Source of the DNA: Pedobacter sp. PAMC26386
GTDB lineage: Bacteria > Bacteroidota > Bacteroidia > Sphingobacteriales > Sphingobacteriaceae
Assembly: GCA_014302835.1 (NCBI GenBank)
Contig: CP060294.1
Coordinates: 1,054,001-1,118,000 of the forward strand
DNA: 64,000 nt
Reading direction: 5' to 3'
In this document: one piece after another, positions 27,275 to 34,364 of the stretch
How the letters are laid out: each line of letters opens with the position of its first letter
Position numbering within the stretch: position 1 is the stretch's first letter
Notes under the pieces: generated by a model
The model's database searches: none
What the model was told of the DNA's origin: nothing
What the model saw: only the letters and a program-made list of their open reading frames with translations
Made by a program: the position numbers and the translations under genes

Positions 27275-27853
27275 TTAAAATCGTCTGGTTCTGGACCTGA
27301 TACGGTTGAGTGTTTTTCGCGAGATACCAAGATAGGCAGCAATACTTTCTACTGATGCTTTCCTGAAAATAGCAGGACAATCTCTCATTAAGTGCAGGTA
27401 ATGTTCTTCAGTTGTAAAAGCTGCGAATTGAAGAATCCTTTTTTCGCTCATTTTTTGATAATCCTGCATAATTTTACGCACATAGTCATTTGACTCTGGA
27501 AAGCTAAGTAGTATTTCCTGTACCTCATCAAAAGAAATGGACAGTAGAATGCTGGGTTCCAGTAACTCTATGTAAGTTTCTGAAGGGGCCTGGTTGAAAA
27601 AGGTGTTGAGAGGAACCATAATTTCGCTTTCATTCCAGAACCAAAAAGGCACTTTCTTTTCATCTTTAAAAACAAATCCCATTGCAGAGCCCTTTTCAAT
27701 AAACCAAGCCCGGTTAGGGATTTGACCTGGTTTTAAGATAATCTGGCTTTTGGCATAGTATTCTCTCTTAATCATGTCGTTGAGCTTTAATTCTAACTCT
27801 AAACGCAAAGAATTCTTTCCAGCTAAAAGTCTGAATAATTCCTTATTTTCCAT
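27275..27853 (-). CDS. Crp/Fnr family transcriptional regulator
   Basis: This 192-residue protein has a cyclic-nucleotide-binding-like beta-roll (about 25-115, IILKPGQIPNRAWFIEKGSA), a dimer helix and a C-terminal HTH (VESIAAYLGISRKTLNRIR). The roll lacks the clear cAMP-phosphate cassette, and no Cys cluster for Fe-S is present, so its signal is unknown. It is transcribed away from a 625-bp AT-rich region. A GG-dyad-like site (27126-27139) related to those of the glycosyltransferase island lies 135 bp beyond its 3' end. It is a candidate regulator of that island (inference). Confidence 0.87.
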   Translation of the reverse strand: MENKELFRLLAGKNSLRLELELKLNDMIKREYYAKSQIILKPGQIPNRAWFIEKGSAMGFVFKDEKKVPFWFWNESEIMVPLNTFFNQAPSETYIELLEPSILLSISFDEVQEILLSFPESNDYVRKIMQDYQKMSEKRILQFAAFTTEEHYLHLMRDCPAIFRKASVESIAAYLGISRKTLNRIRSRTRRF

Positions 27854-28478
27854 TTCATATTATAATTTAAAAATGACACGAATTATTAATTAGTCTGTAA
27901 TTCTGATTTGCAGTTTTTAAGGATTTGGCATCAAAGCAAATCAATTATAAAATAACTGAATATTTTATTCTTAAGTAGGAACCCGTAATTTGTAGTGCAT
28001 AGGCTATAGTATAAGTTAATAATCAACAAAATACAAAAAAATATCATTGACTTTAATTATTATAAAAATAAATTTATCAGCAATTATTTATCAATTAATG
28101 ACTTTGTATTATCTTTATAGTCAAAATATCGCTTTCAAAGTTGTTGATCTGATTTCTTGAAAATATATCTGGCAATTTTATCTGGAAAAAATATTTCATT
28201 TATACACGCATATGTGATGTGTCAATTGATAAATCACAATCAATATCCTATGATTTGACCTATTTTTTGTGTCACTATTCTTTGTGTCATCAGATACTAT
28301 GAAATTTAAACGGAAAAATTATAAAAATGATTGTTTAAAGAATCTTACCAGATTGTGCGCTCTGATATTTTGTATTTATTATTGAGTGATTGTTTGTAAT
28401 TGATTAGGTCTGGGTCGATAAAAATTTGCGAAAAGGAGTTGTTTCTTATACTTAAGCTTAAGTATCCCATAAAATACT
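27854..28478. other. 625-bp AT-rich gene-free region
   Basis: I see no convincing gene. It contains a direct repeat TTTGTGTCA near 28268-28290 and a perfect 18-bp palindrome ATACTTAAGCTTAAGTAT at 28448-28465, just beyond the 3' end of the 96-residue protein gene. The promoter of the Crp/Fnr gene must be at its left end. Confidence 0.4.
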
Positions 28479-28769
28479 TTATACTAAAGTGTCTCCGGCA
28501 GGTTTTGCAGACATTCTTACTTCTAAAGGAACAGGAGGGGAATCAGAGGCAGGCTGACCTTTGCCTTTAGCTAGTGCACGAATAATATAGATTAGTAATC
28601 CAGGAGTTCCCATTATATCAGGTTTGTGATGAGGATCTTCTGGGATCTCATTGGCAAAAATGGCACTTAAATAAGGACCGTTCGTTGTTTCAGGTGCTTT
28701 GTCCAATACGACATAATTATCTGGATCGCAAATATCCAGTTTATTGTTAATTAATTGATACCAAGGCAT
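28479..28769 (-). CDS. Small protein with N-terminal PWYQLI motif, glycosyltransferase island
   Basis: This 96-residue protein begins MPWYQLINNKLDICDPDNY and continues with polar loops, a hydrophobic LLIYIIRAL segment (about 60-68), then a Pro/Ser-rich tail. There is no signal peptide. I do not recognise a named family, though short PWY-starting proteins are familiar from Bacteroidetes. It is the last gene of a minus-strand group containing two glycosyltransferases and a 37-residue peptide that also starts with PWY. It could be a substrate or accessory peptide of that group (speculative). Confidence 0.55.
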   Translation of the reverse strand: MPWYQLINNKLDICDPDNYVVLDKAPETTNGPYLSAIFANEIPEDPHHKPDIMGTPGLLIYIIRALAKGKGQPASDSPPVPLEVRMSAKPAGDTLV

Positions 28770-28847
28770 ATAGTAAATTTTTAGTAATAATACCTACTCT
28801 GTTTCGGGTTTTCGGTGTTTCCCTCAAAAGGAATATCCATCCAGTTG

Positions 28848-29480
28848 CTAGCAATATTGTTTTTTATGCTTTGGATTTTCAGCGGGTTTTATGCTCGTAT
28901 TATGTGCATGTAAAATTGCGACAAAGCCTTCTGTATAGTCTGATGCAAGAACTTTGGCCCCAGAGTTCTGGATAAAATCATAATCCTCACCAACCTGTAA
29001 ATCAATGAATGGGTGTTGTTGCCAAAAACTTTTTCTATAGGTCATAGTAGCGCCACATAACCATGGTTTATCTAATTCAGTATCTTCATACATCCAGCGT
29101 TTATCTACAGATGGAGAATAAAAAACTACGCGATTCAAACCTGCTATATCCGCCTCTGAAGTTAATAATGCATCAGTTAACCTATTGATCCAGTCTGGTG
29201 CGTAATAGTCATCATCATCCCAATGCATAATGATCTCTCCTGAAGCTTTTCCGCAAGCATAATTACGCTTAATTCCAATAGTTCCTAAGGGTTCAGTATA
29301 AAAAAACTTGATTTTTGGATGATTGGGGATTAATGAAGCGTTTGAATTAATTCCATCATCTATAATCACAAGTTCTGCATTAGGGTAACTCTGTTTTAAA
29401 AAGTTATCGATTGCGAAAGGAATAAATTTTTGTCTGTTTGCCGTGGGGGTAATACAGGATACAAGAGGTGGGTTTATCAT
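28848..29480 (-). CDS. Glycosyltransferase family 2
   Basis: This 210-residue GT-A enzyme opens with the nucleotide-binding strand PLVSCITPTANRQKF, followed by VIIDDG and the metal-binding acidic motif HWDDDDYYAPDW (about 85-96), then a TYRKSFWQQHPF acceptor region and an EDYDF catalytic motif. It transfers a sugar from a nucleotide sugar to an unknown acceptor in the cytoplasm. It has no membrane segment and is shorter than typical polysaccharide GT2 enzymes (250-350). It follows the next-listed GT by 32 bp on the same strand. Confidence 0.87.
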   Translation of the reverse strand: MINPPLVSCITPTANRQKFIPFAIDNFLKQSYPNAELVIIDDGINSNASLIPNHPKIKFFYTEPLGTIGIKRNYACGKASGEIIMHWDDDDYYAPDWINRLTDALLTSEADIAGLNRVVFYSPSVDKRWMYEDTELDKPWLCGATMTYRKSFWQQHPFIDLQVGEDYDFIQNSGAKVLASDYTEGFVAILHAHNTSIKPAENPKHKKQYC

Positions 29481-29512
29481 GAAATTGTGTTTAAAGAATT
29501 AAGCTTGATTTT

Positions 29513-30208
29513 TTAATTATCTATCATTTTGAGGATGCGCTCTGTTAGCTCTTCATCTAGCAATTCGCTCTTATTTACAAAATACTCAAAATATTTGTGG
29601 TCCCATGTATTGGTCCCATGATAGATATAGACATATAAAAAGGGTGTATCATCTATCTGATATAAAAGCTTTCTGCCGGATAAAAATGTAATTAGATGTG
29701 TATCCTCAGTACGATAAGCATTAGTATTTTGATTTTGTAACAATATCTCTTTTCTGCATAGCATTGTCCTATACCAGTTATATGGAAAAGAGACATAAGC
29801 TTTTTTTAGACGCGCATCAAAAAGAAAAATCCGAGATAATACGCTTGCCTGGTAGCGTTGCCCAACAATTTGCATACTATTGAACTGATAGGTTAATCTA
29901 CTGGGATGGTACCAATTTTCATCATCCCATAGGCAAACATAGTCTCCAGAACATTTAGCTATTGCATGATTTCTCGCATTGCCTAAAGATTCTTTTTCGG
30001 CACGCTCTATCTGCATTATCTTTAGTGTTTCATCTTGTTGCCTGTGTTTAACTACCTCTTTACTGAGCAGGTCATTATTCGGATAAGAAATCACTAGTTC
30101 TTTATTTGGGTAATTTTGTGTAGTAAAACAGTCCATGGCCTTTTCTAGCTGTTTAGCTTTGTTACTGGTAATACATATACAAGAAATTAATGGATAAGGT
30201 TGACTCAT
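29513..30208 (-). CDS. Glycosyltransferase family 2
   Basis: This 231-residue GT-A type enzyme has LISCICITSNKAKQLEKAMD as first strand and helix, ELVISYPNND, and a NARNHAIAKCSGDYVCLWDDENWY region with the DDE acidic motif (about 85-95). RTEDTHLI matches the later catalytic ED position. Its ATG overlaps the TGA of a 37-residue upstream peptide frame as ATGA. With the downstream GT2 gene it forms a pair. The acceptor is unknown. No polymerase or flippase is near, so ordinary O-antigen synthesis is unlikely. Confidence 0.84.
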   Translation of the reverse strand: MSQPYPLISCICITSNKAKQLEKAMDCFTTQNYPNKELVISYPNNDLLSKEVVKHRQQDETLKIMQIERAEKESLGNARNHAIAKCSGDYVCLWDDENWYHPSRLTYQFNSMQIVGQRYQASVLSRIFLFDARLKKAYVSFPYNWYRTMLCRKEILLQNQNTNAYRTEDTHLITFLSGRKLLYQIDDTPFLYVYIYHGTNTWDHKYFEYFVNKSELLDEELTERILKMIDN

Positions 30209-30318
30209 AAGAAAATATTTAATTCAATATTGTTTTCGCATAAACAGGAATGTTTAGCTATTGTCTTCCAGTATCTCAAGTCACTACCTTGTATAAAAGC
30301 ATACCATGGTCTATTCAT
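30205..30318 (-). CDS. 37-residue peptide frame starting MNRPWYAFIQG, coupled to a glycosyltransferase
   Basis: The frame runs from ATG at 30318 to TGA at 30207-30205. That stop overlaps the glycosyltransferase start as ATGA, the arrangement of translational coupling. The peptide has PWYAFIQGSDLRYW at the front and two Cys (HSCLCENN). PWY-x-x-I near the N-terminus resembles the start of the 96-residue protein at 28479-28769. It may be a truncated relative of that protein, a leader, or chance. Confidence 0.38.
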   Translation of the reverse strand: MNRPWYAFIQGSDLRYWKTIAKHSCLCENNIELNIFL

Positions 30319-30371
30319 AATTATCTTTAAATGTTTAGGCTAAAAATACATGAATAAGAAGGGTGGTAATA

Positions 30372-30430
30372 GGGCCAAATGTCCCAAAAGATTAATCAGT
30401 TATATGGCATTTTGATTTCTTTATAACCCT
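30372..30430 (+). promoter_or_regulatory. Island promoter 1: GGG/CCC dyad plus TAAC box, before glycosyltransferase stub
   Basis: The near-palindrome GGGCCAAATGTCCC (30372-30385) is followed after 38 nt by TAACCCT (30424-30430). The stub start codon is at 30460. Two other sites in the island have the same parts and exactly the same spacing. Confidence 0.55.
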
Positions 30431-30459
30431 TCAGAAATAGATTTTAACGATAAAAGAAA

Positions 30460-30525
30460 ATGCAGAAATTTGATATCATTATTTTAAATTATGCGCAGAC
30501 TGATAAATTAAAAGCAATGCCATAA
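30460..30525 (+). pseudogene. N-terminal stub of a glycosyltransferase gene
   Basis: A 21-codon frame reads MQKFDIIILNYAQTDKLKAM before a TAA. It closely matches the N-terminus of the intact glycosyltransferase at 30819 (DIIILSFAQNEELKLI). The rest of the gene is missing, although the stub still has a promoter of the island type in front. It is best read as the remnant of a deleted paralogous copy. Confidence 0.6.
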
Positions 30526-30551
30526 TCACATTTGATATATGACTTGGTTTG

Positions 30552-30692
30552 TTAATAACCAGTAAAGGCGGAATGCGGATTGACCTTTTGGTGAGGTTCT
30601 GGCTCAGTGCCTGTCCGGTACAAAAACACGCATAAATCTGCTATTGTAGCTACGAATAATAAAAATAGGAAGATTTTGATGGACCTAAGCAT
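30552..30692 (-). CDS. 46-residue single-membrane-segment peptide
   Basis: ATG at 30692 opens 46 codons. The N-terminus is basic (MLRSIK), then a hydrophobic stretch IFLFLLFVATIADLCVFLY of about 19 residues, then a polar tail with RTGTEPEPHQKVNPHS. This is the layout of a small inner-membrane protein or an uncleaved signal anchor. Nothing in the sequence names a function. It lies between the glycosyltransferase stub and the intact plus-strand glycosyltransferase. Confidence 0.45.
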   Translation of the reverse strand: MLRSIKIFLFLLFVATIADLCVFLYRTGTEPEPHQKVNPHSAFTGY

Positions 30693-30738
30693 AGCTTTGT
30701 TTTTAAATAAATTTAATTAACAACTACCAACTTTGAGC

Positions 30739-30797
30739 GGGTCAAATGTCTCCAAGTGCAATGATGCGGATGACCCTGTGATTTTGTTTGTAACTTG
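30739..30797 (+). promoter_or_regulatory. Island promoter 2: dyad plus TAACTTG box, before glycosyltransferase
   Basis: GGGTCAAATGTCTC (30739-30752) has one mismatch to the dyad. TAACTTG (30791-30797) follows after 38 nt, and the ATG of the glycosyltransferase is at 30819. Confidence 0.6.
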
Positions 30798-30818
30798 TCA
30801 TAACAAATACAGTTTCCT

Positions 30819-31532
30819 ATGAAAAACAAGACTGAAATCGACATTATTATTTTAAGCTTTGCACAAAACGAAGAGTTAAAACTAATTACCCAACACTGCA
30901 TCAGTTCTTTAATGGCTTCAGAAGGTCGGGAAGCTATTAAATTCAATATAGTTGTGATTGAATCACAGAAAGAAATACAACCTTATCAATATCCAAACAC
31001 TACAACCATTTACCCCGAAGAAGGGTTTGGTTATCATCGGTATATGAACATGGGAATTGATATGACCTCATCCAAGTATGTTTGCCTCTGCAACAATGAT
31101 CTGCATTTTCATCCCGGATGGGCCACAGAAATCCTAAAAGTTTTTCATAAATACTATGATCTCTCCAGCGCTTCTCCTTTTTGTTCTCTTCATCACCCGA
31201 AAATGGGATTTGAAGAGGGGAGTGGGATCTATCCAGGATACCGGAACAGGTATGAAATTGCAGGATGGTGTCTCTTTTTAAAGCGCGATGTTTTCAGACT
31301 TACTGGAAAGCTGGATGAAAACTACCGGTTTTGGTGTGCAGATAATGATTATGCAAACACATTAGCTGCATTAAAACTCAGACATGCATTGGTATCTTCT
31401 TCAGTAGTAGATCACTTGGACAGTTGTACTTTAGACCAGCAGACAGAAGAACTCGCAATTGCAGCCGGTGAGTTTTTTTATCTGGAAAAAAAGTGGAACT
31501 ACAGAAAAATGGCGGGTTGGACTTGTGTATAA
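30819..31532 (+). CDS. Glycosyltransferase family 2-like
   Basis: This 237-residue GT-A-type enzyme has IDIIILSFAQNEELK as its first strand and VVIESQ as its second. FGYHRYMNMGIDMTSSKYVCLCNNDLHFHPGW carries NND in place of the usual DxD metal motif. YEIAGWCLFLKRDVF and DENYRFWCADNDYA (late ED/ND motif) match the GT2 acceptor half. It is divergent from the minus-strand GT pair and convergent with the SMR gene. A near-identical N-terminal stub lies 360 bp upstream. Substrate and acceptor are unknown. Confidence 0.82.
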   Translation: MKNKTEIDIIILSFAQNEELKLITQHCISSLMASEGREAIKFNIVVIESQKEIQPYQYPNTTTIYPEEGFGYHRYMNMGIDMTSSKYVCLCNNDLHFHPGWATEILKVFHKYYDLSSASPFCSLHHPKMGFEEGSGIYPGYRNRYEIAGWCLFLKRDVFRLTGKLDENYRFWCADNDYANTLAALKLRHALVSSSVVDHLDSCTLDQQTEELAIAAGEFFYLEKKWNYRKMAGWTCV

Positions 31533-31538
31533 TTATAG

Positions 31539-31871
31539 CTAGTGTCCGGAGTTTTTCGAGAATAAGTTGATAACAATTACGCCAGCAATAATTAATGCAA
31601 TGCCAATAACGGCAGGCATATCAGGTTTTTGTTTATAAAATACGGCTCCCAATGCCGTAACCAATACGATGCCTACTCCAGACCAAATTGCATAGGCAAT
31701 ACCCAGGTCCATCTTTCTCAAGGTGAGACTCAGAAAATAAAAAGCGATAGCATATCCAAAAACTACAATAACAGATGGCCAGAGCTTGGTAAACTCTTCT
31801 GAAGCTTTTAGAGCCGTTGTGGCTACAATCTCAGAAATAATGGCAAGAAATAGAAAGATGTATGTTTTCAT
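31539..31871 (-). CDS. SMR family small multidrug-resistance transporter
   Basis: This 110-residue protein has four membrane helices and is an EmrE/QacE-type proton antiporter of the inner membrane. The essential Glu14 lies in AIISEIVATTALKASEEF, and the GVGIVLVTALGAVFY helix-3 signature (usually W-x-GxG) is present as YAIWSGVGIV. It works as an antiparallel dimer that exports cations or guanidinium-like compounds. Being next to the GT gene, convergent with a 6-bp gap, does not imply a shared role. Confidence 0.93.
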   Translation of the reverse strand: MKTYIFLFLAIISEIVATTALKASEEFTKLWPSVIVVFGYAIAFYFLSLTLRKMDLGIAYAIWSGVGIVLVTALGAVFYKQKPDMPAVIGIALIIAGVIVINLFSKNSGH

Positions 31872-32095
31872 AGGAGCAAAAAATTATTCGCAAATATCCC
31901 GAATAAATAATTGTTTAATAGTTCTTTTATGATTTGGATTTTCGAATGATTTTATTGTCGCATTATCAGGATGTAGCATTCACCTTTTTGCAGTTCATTA
32001 AATTTGTGCTTCTCCCAGAAAGAATTCCAATAAACCAACATGTACTATATTGATCTATTCGATCCCGATTTAAAAATGATTACATCCTCAATACA

Positions 32096-32154
32096 GGGTC
32101 AAAAGTCCCCAAAAAACAATCTCCTGATTACCCTTTCAATTTCTGTGTAACTTG
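32096..32154 (+). promoter_or_regulatory. Island promoter 3: dyad plus TAACTTG box, before a 40-residue peptide
   Basis: GGGTCAAAAGTCCC (32096-32109) is followed after exactly 38 nt by TAACTTG (32148-32154). The ATG of a 40-codon frame is at 32164. It is the same architecture as at 30372 and 30739. Confidence 0.6.
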
Positions 32155-32163
32155 GAGCTGACC

Positions 32164-32286
32164 ATGAAATCCAAAAAGAAATTAAGAACAATTATGAGTA
32201 GTATGACTTCTTTTTTAGGCTGTTCAGAGGCTGGAAATTGTATTCTAAAGCTTATAAATGAAGTAATTATGTGTCCATTTGAATAA
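32164..32286 (+). CDS. 40-residue Cys-containing peptide under an island promoter
   Basis: The frame starts ten bases after a TAACTTG box and encodes a peptide with a basic front (MKSKKKLRTIMSS) and a rear part with Cys20, Cys26 and Cys37 (FLGCSEAGNC, VIMCPFE). The dedicated promoter, shared with glycosyltransferase genes, argues that it is expressed. The leader-plus-Cys-core look recalls precursors of modified peptides, but no maturase (LanM, radical SAM, YcaO) is visible nearby, so this is speculation. No signal peptide. Confidence 0.45.
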   Translation: MKSKKKLRTIMSSMTSFLGCSEAGNCILKLINEVIMCPFE

Positions 32287-32360
32287 ACTTAGATCCCTTT
32301 GTGTTTTATGTTCAAGATTTTACCTGATAACAAAGTTAAAGCAACATGTAAACCAATCAA

Positions 32361-32924
32361 ATGAAACTAATAGAAAAAATTGACCGGCATGAAGTGCTTA
32401 GAAGATGGGCAATTGGAGAAGTCCATTCGGAGTTCTTTAATCCCTTTGATGAGGGGGGTAGAGAAGAAACTATGCAAATGCTTTTATCAGGCAGTCACTA
32501 CCTGGAGAGAGGAGGGATAGACATGGTACTGGAATTTAAACAGAGGCTCGTAGATTCGATTTCCTTGTCTGTTAAATGGTATAAGGCTATCCTTGAAATT
32601 AATAAATCTGATCTGGATATGATATATACCCTGCAAATACCCGGTTGGGAGAGAAATACCGAAGGATCTTTCCTTGTCGCTGATGCAGCTAAAAATATCA
32701 ATGCAATGCCTCTTTTAGATCCCAGGGTTACCAGTATCTATAGCGCATTACAAAACAGAGAAGTCAAGTTGCAGGGAATTACGCTTTTAGCAGTGGACAA
32801 GATCGGGCCTTATGTGGTTGTAGAGGGGGCGGGCCGATTAACTAGTATTTACATTGCACAACAACTAAACCATTTGGATTTGATTAAAGACAACCGGATA
32901 GAAGTTGCTTTGGGATTATATTAA
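32361..32924 (+). CDS. Uncharacterised protein with ParB-like EGxxRL motif
   Basis: This 187-residue protein begins MKLIEKIDRHEVLRRWAIGEV and ends with a segment YVVVEGAGRLTSIYIAQQLN (about 150-170). The latter resembles the V-x-E/DGH-x-R-L stretch of ParB/sulfiredoxin-type folds, but with Ala in place of His. It is soluble, with no signal peptide. The gene follows the 40-residue peptide frame by 74 bp on the same strand and may be co-transcribed. I cannot name the family or reaction. Confidence 0.6.
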   Translation: MKLIEKIDRHEVLRRWAIGEVHSEFFNPFDEGGREETMQMLLSGSHYLERGGIDMVLEFKQRLVDSISLSVKWYKAILEINKSDLDMIYTLQIPGWERNTEGSFLVADAAKNINAMPLLDPRVTSIYSALQNREVKLQGITLLAVDKIGPYVVVEGAGRLTSIYIAQQLNHLDLIKDNRIEVALGLY

Positions 32925-32994
32925 TGGGGTGTTGTAAATCAGTTATTTATATAAATTAATCAGTTAAGTTGCGCTTAAATTCGTTCAGCTTTAA

Positions 32995-33171
32995 CGGCAG
33001 GAGAGGAATGACGAGGCTATAAGAGAATTTTATCCGGATATAGAAACCAATCATACCCCAAGTTTTTTGCACTCCCGGAACATGAAACAAAATAGTGATA
33101 TGGAGCTATCTGACCCGTTAGTTATTGGTGAGTTTTTTTTGAGACTAAAGAGGGATTTTGGATATAAATAA
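32995..33171 (+). pseudogene. Open frame remnant, 58 codons without start
   Basis: The frame from 32995 to a TAA at 33171 reads like the C-terminal piece of a real protein (EAIREFYPDIETNHTPSFLH, then LVIGEFFLRLKRDFGYK). An in-frame stop precedes it directly and there is no early start codon. I do not recognise the family. It lies between the ParB-like gene and the cold-shock gene, in a stretch of 384 bp otherwise empty. Confidence 0.35.
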
Positions 33172-33253
33172 TTGGTTATAAGGTGTTTAAATAAATAATT
33201 GATGTTTGAAGTAAAGAAAAGCAATAAAAGACAGCCTGCCCTGAGAAATATAA

Positions 33254-33285
33254 TTTGTTTTTTCACTTATATATAAGTACATTTG
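33254..33285 (+). promoter_or_regulatory. Bacteroidetes promoter of the cold-shock gene
   Basis: TTTG at 33254-33257, 20 nt of spacer, and TACATTTG at 33278-33285 match the -33/-7 consensus TTTG and TAnnTTTG with ideal spacing. The ATG at 33309 follows 23 nt later. Confidence 0.75.
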
Positions 33286-33308
33286 TGAATATTTATAATA
33301 ATAATACA

Positions 33309-33500
33309 ATGCAAGAAGGAGTAGTAAAATTTTTTAATGAGACTAAAGGTTTCGGATTTATCGTACCAGCTAATGGTGACAGTGAAATCTTTGTTCATTC
33401 AACAGGCCTAATGGCTAGCATCCGTGAGAACGATAAAGTTACTTATGATGTAGAAGAAGGCCGTAAAGGTCTTAATGCAATTAATGTTCAGTTAGTTTAA
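33309..33500 (+). CDS. Cold-shock protein, CspA family
   Basis: This 63-residue single cold-shock domain has RNP1 as KGFGFI (residues 13-18) and RNP2 as IFVHST (27-32), with the aromatic residues Phe8, Phe15, Phe17 and His30 in place for single-stranded nucleic-acid binding. It acts as an RNA chaperone. I start at the ATG at 33309, since the frame upstream includes the promoter. It has its own promoter and a strong terminator. Confidence 0.95.
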   Translation: MQEGVVKFFNETKGFGFIVPANGDSEIFVHSTGLMASIRENDKVTYDVEEGRKGLNAINVQLV

Positions 33501-33524
33501 GTTTATTAACTATATAATTGACCT

Positions 33525-33555
33525 AACCGGTCCGAGAACTCGGACCGGTTTTTTT
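33525..33555 (+). terminator. Terminator of the cold-shock gene
   Basis: A 12-bp perfect stem (33525-33536 with 33539-33550, core CCGGTCCGAG) is followed by T. Inner pairs probably open to form the loop. Confidence 0.9.
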
Positions 33556-33645
33556 ATGCCGTAAGATCGAATGCTCCAAAATAAGCAGAAATTACTATCT
33601 GCTTTTCTCATTCTTTATCTTAGTTATCGACAAAAACGGATAGCT

Positions 33646-34349
33646 ATGCAGATCAAATTTCTCTCCAACTACGAACGTTCTGAGCATCTCTTAAGAAGGT
33701 TTCGGGCAAACGATGTGCTGATGAGCCTGTTGGTTCAAAAGCTAAAGTGATCACTGTGATTGCTTCTCCTTCCTATATGTTTTACCAGGACCATATACCG
33801 CTCGTCTTTTTCGAAACAGTAGCCAACACAAAAAAAAGAGAAGAAACTCATCTATGATTTTCTTCTATCCTAATAGAAGGAAACTACAAATAAACAGATT
33901 GGGTTTTAAATAAAATACTAGCCTCAGGTTTGGATGTTGATCTTTATAGAAGACGATTGGAAATCTATGACCGGAGGTTTAAAGAGGTGTTGCAATATAA
34001 CTTTACAGGTTTACTTCCTTATGAATACTCTATTGCAGTTGAAAATTCAAATGAAAGGAACTATGTGACTGAAAAATTAGTGGATTGACTATTATGTAAC
34101 ACGGTGCCCATTGATAACGGTGCACAGAATATCAGTGATATCTACGATGAAAGATGTTTTTAAGAAATAGACCTAGATAGCCCTTTTATCCTATAGGATA
34201 TCAAAAATATAATTAAAGAACCGGCCCTCTTTTTTGATGTTGATAGGGCTATTTATTGCAATAATTATAGTCTGTACACTAAATTAAAAGAGATAATCCT
34301 TGAAAAACGCCGTGGCTCGCAGGTTATCCGGAGCTATCTGAAGAGATAG
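33646..34349 (+). pseudogene. Degraded family-10 glycosyltransferase (fucosyltransferase-like)
   Basis: In pieces across this stretch one can read a GT10 protein. The start is MQIKFLSNYERSEHLLRRF; then VITVIASPSYMFYQDHIPLV; then the diagnostic FTGLLPYEYSIAVENSNERN followed by YVTEKLVD-stop-LLCNTVPI and NGAQNISDIYDERCF; then FFDVDRAIYCNNYSLYTKL at the end. YSIAVENS...YVTEK is the donor-binding core of alpha-1,3-fucosyltransferases. At least three in-frame stops (after LVD, after RCF, after FIL), a frameshift and a missing block after residue 34 show it is dead. It adds to the picture of a decaying glycosylation island. Confidence 0.8.
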
Positions 34350-34359
34350 CTCCGGATAA
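34324..34359. other. Perfect hairpin at the end of the biotin operon
   Basis: TTATCCGGAGCTATCT (34324-34339) and its complement (34344-34359) form a 16-bp stem with a 4-nt loop. It lies 5 bp beyond the bioA stop. On the operon strand the T-run precedes rather than follows the stem, so it is not a textbook terminator but may protect the mRNA 3' end. Confidence 0.55.
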
Positions 34360-34364
34360 AAAAA

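Noticed and set aside
28268..28290. TTTGTGTCA direct repeat as the start of a CRISPR or iteron array
   Set aside because: Only two copies, no regular spacing, and no cas or replication genes near.
28479..30208. Glycosyltransferase cluster as an O-antigen or capsule locus
   Set aside because: No flippase, polymerase, chain-length or priming transferase gene is visible, and the enzymes are short and soluble.
34324..34359. Hairpin as a classical rho-independent terminator for bioA
   Set aside because: On the bioA strand the T-run comes before the stem and none follows.
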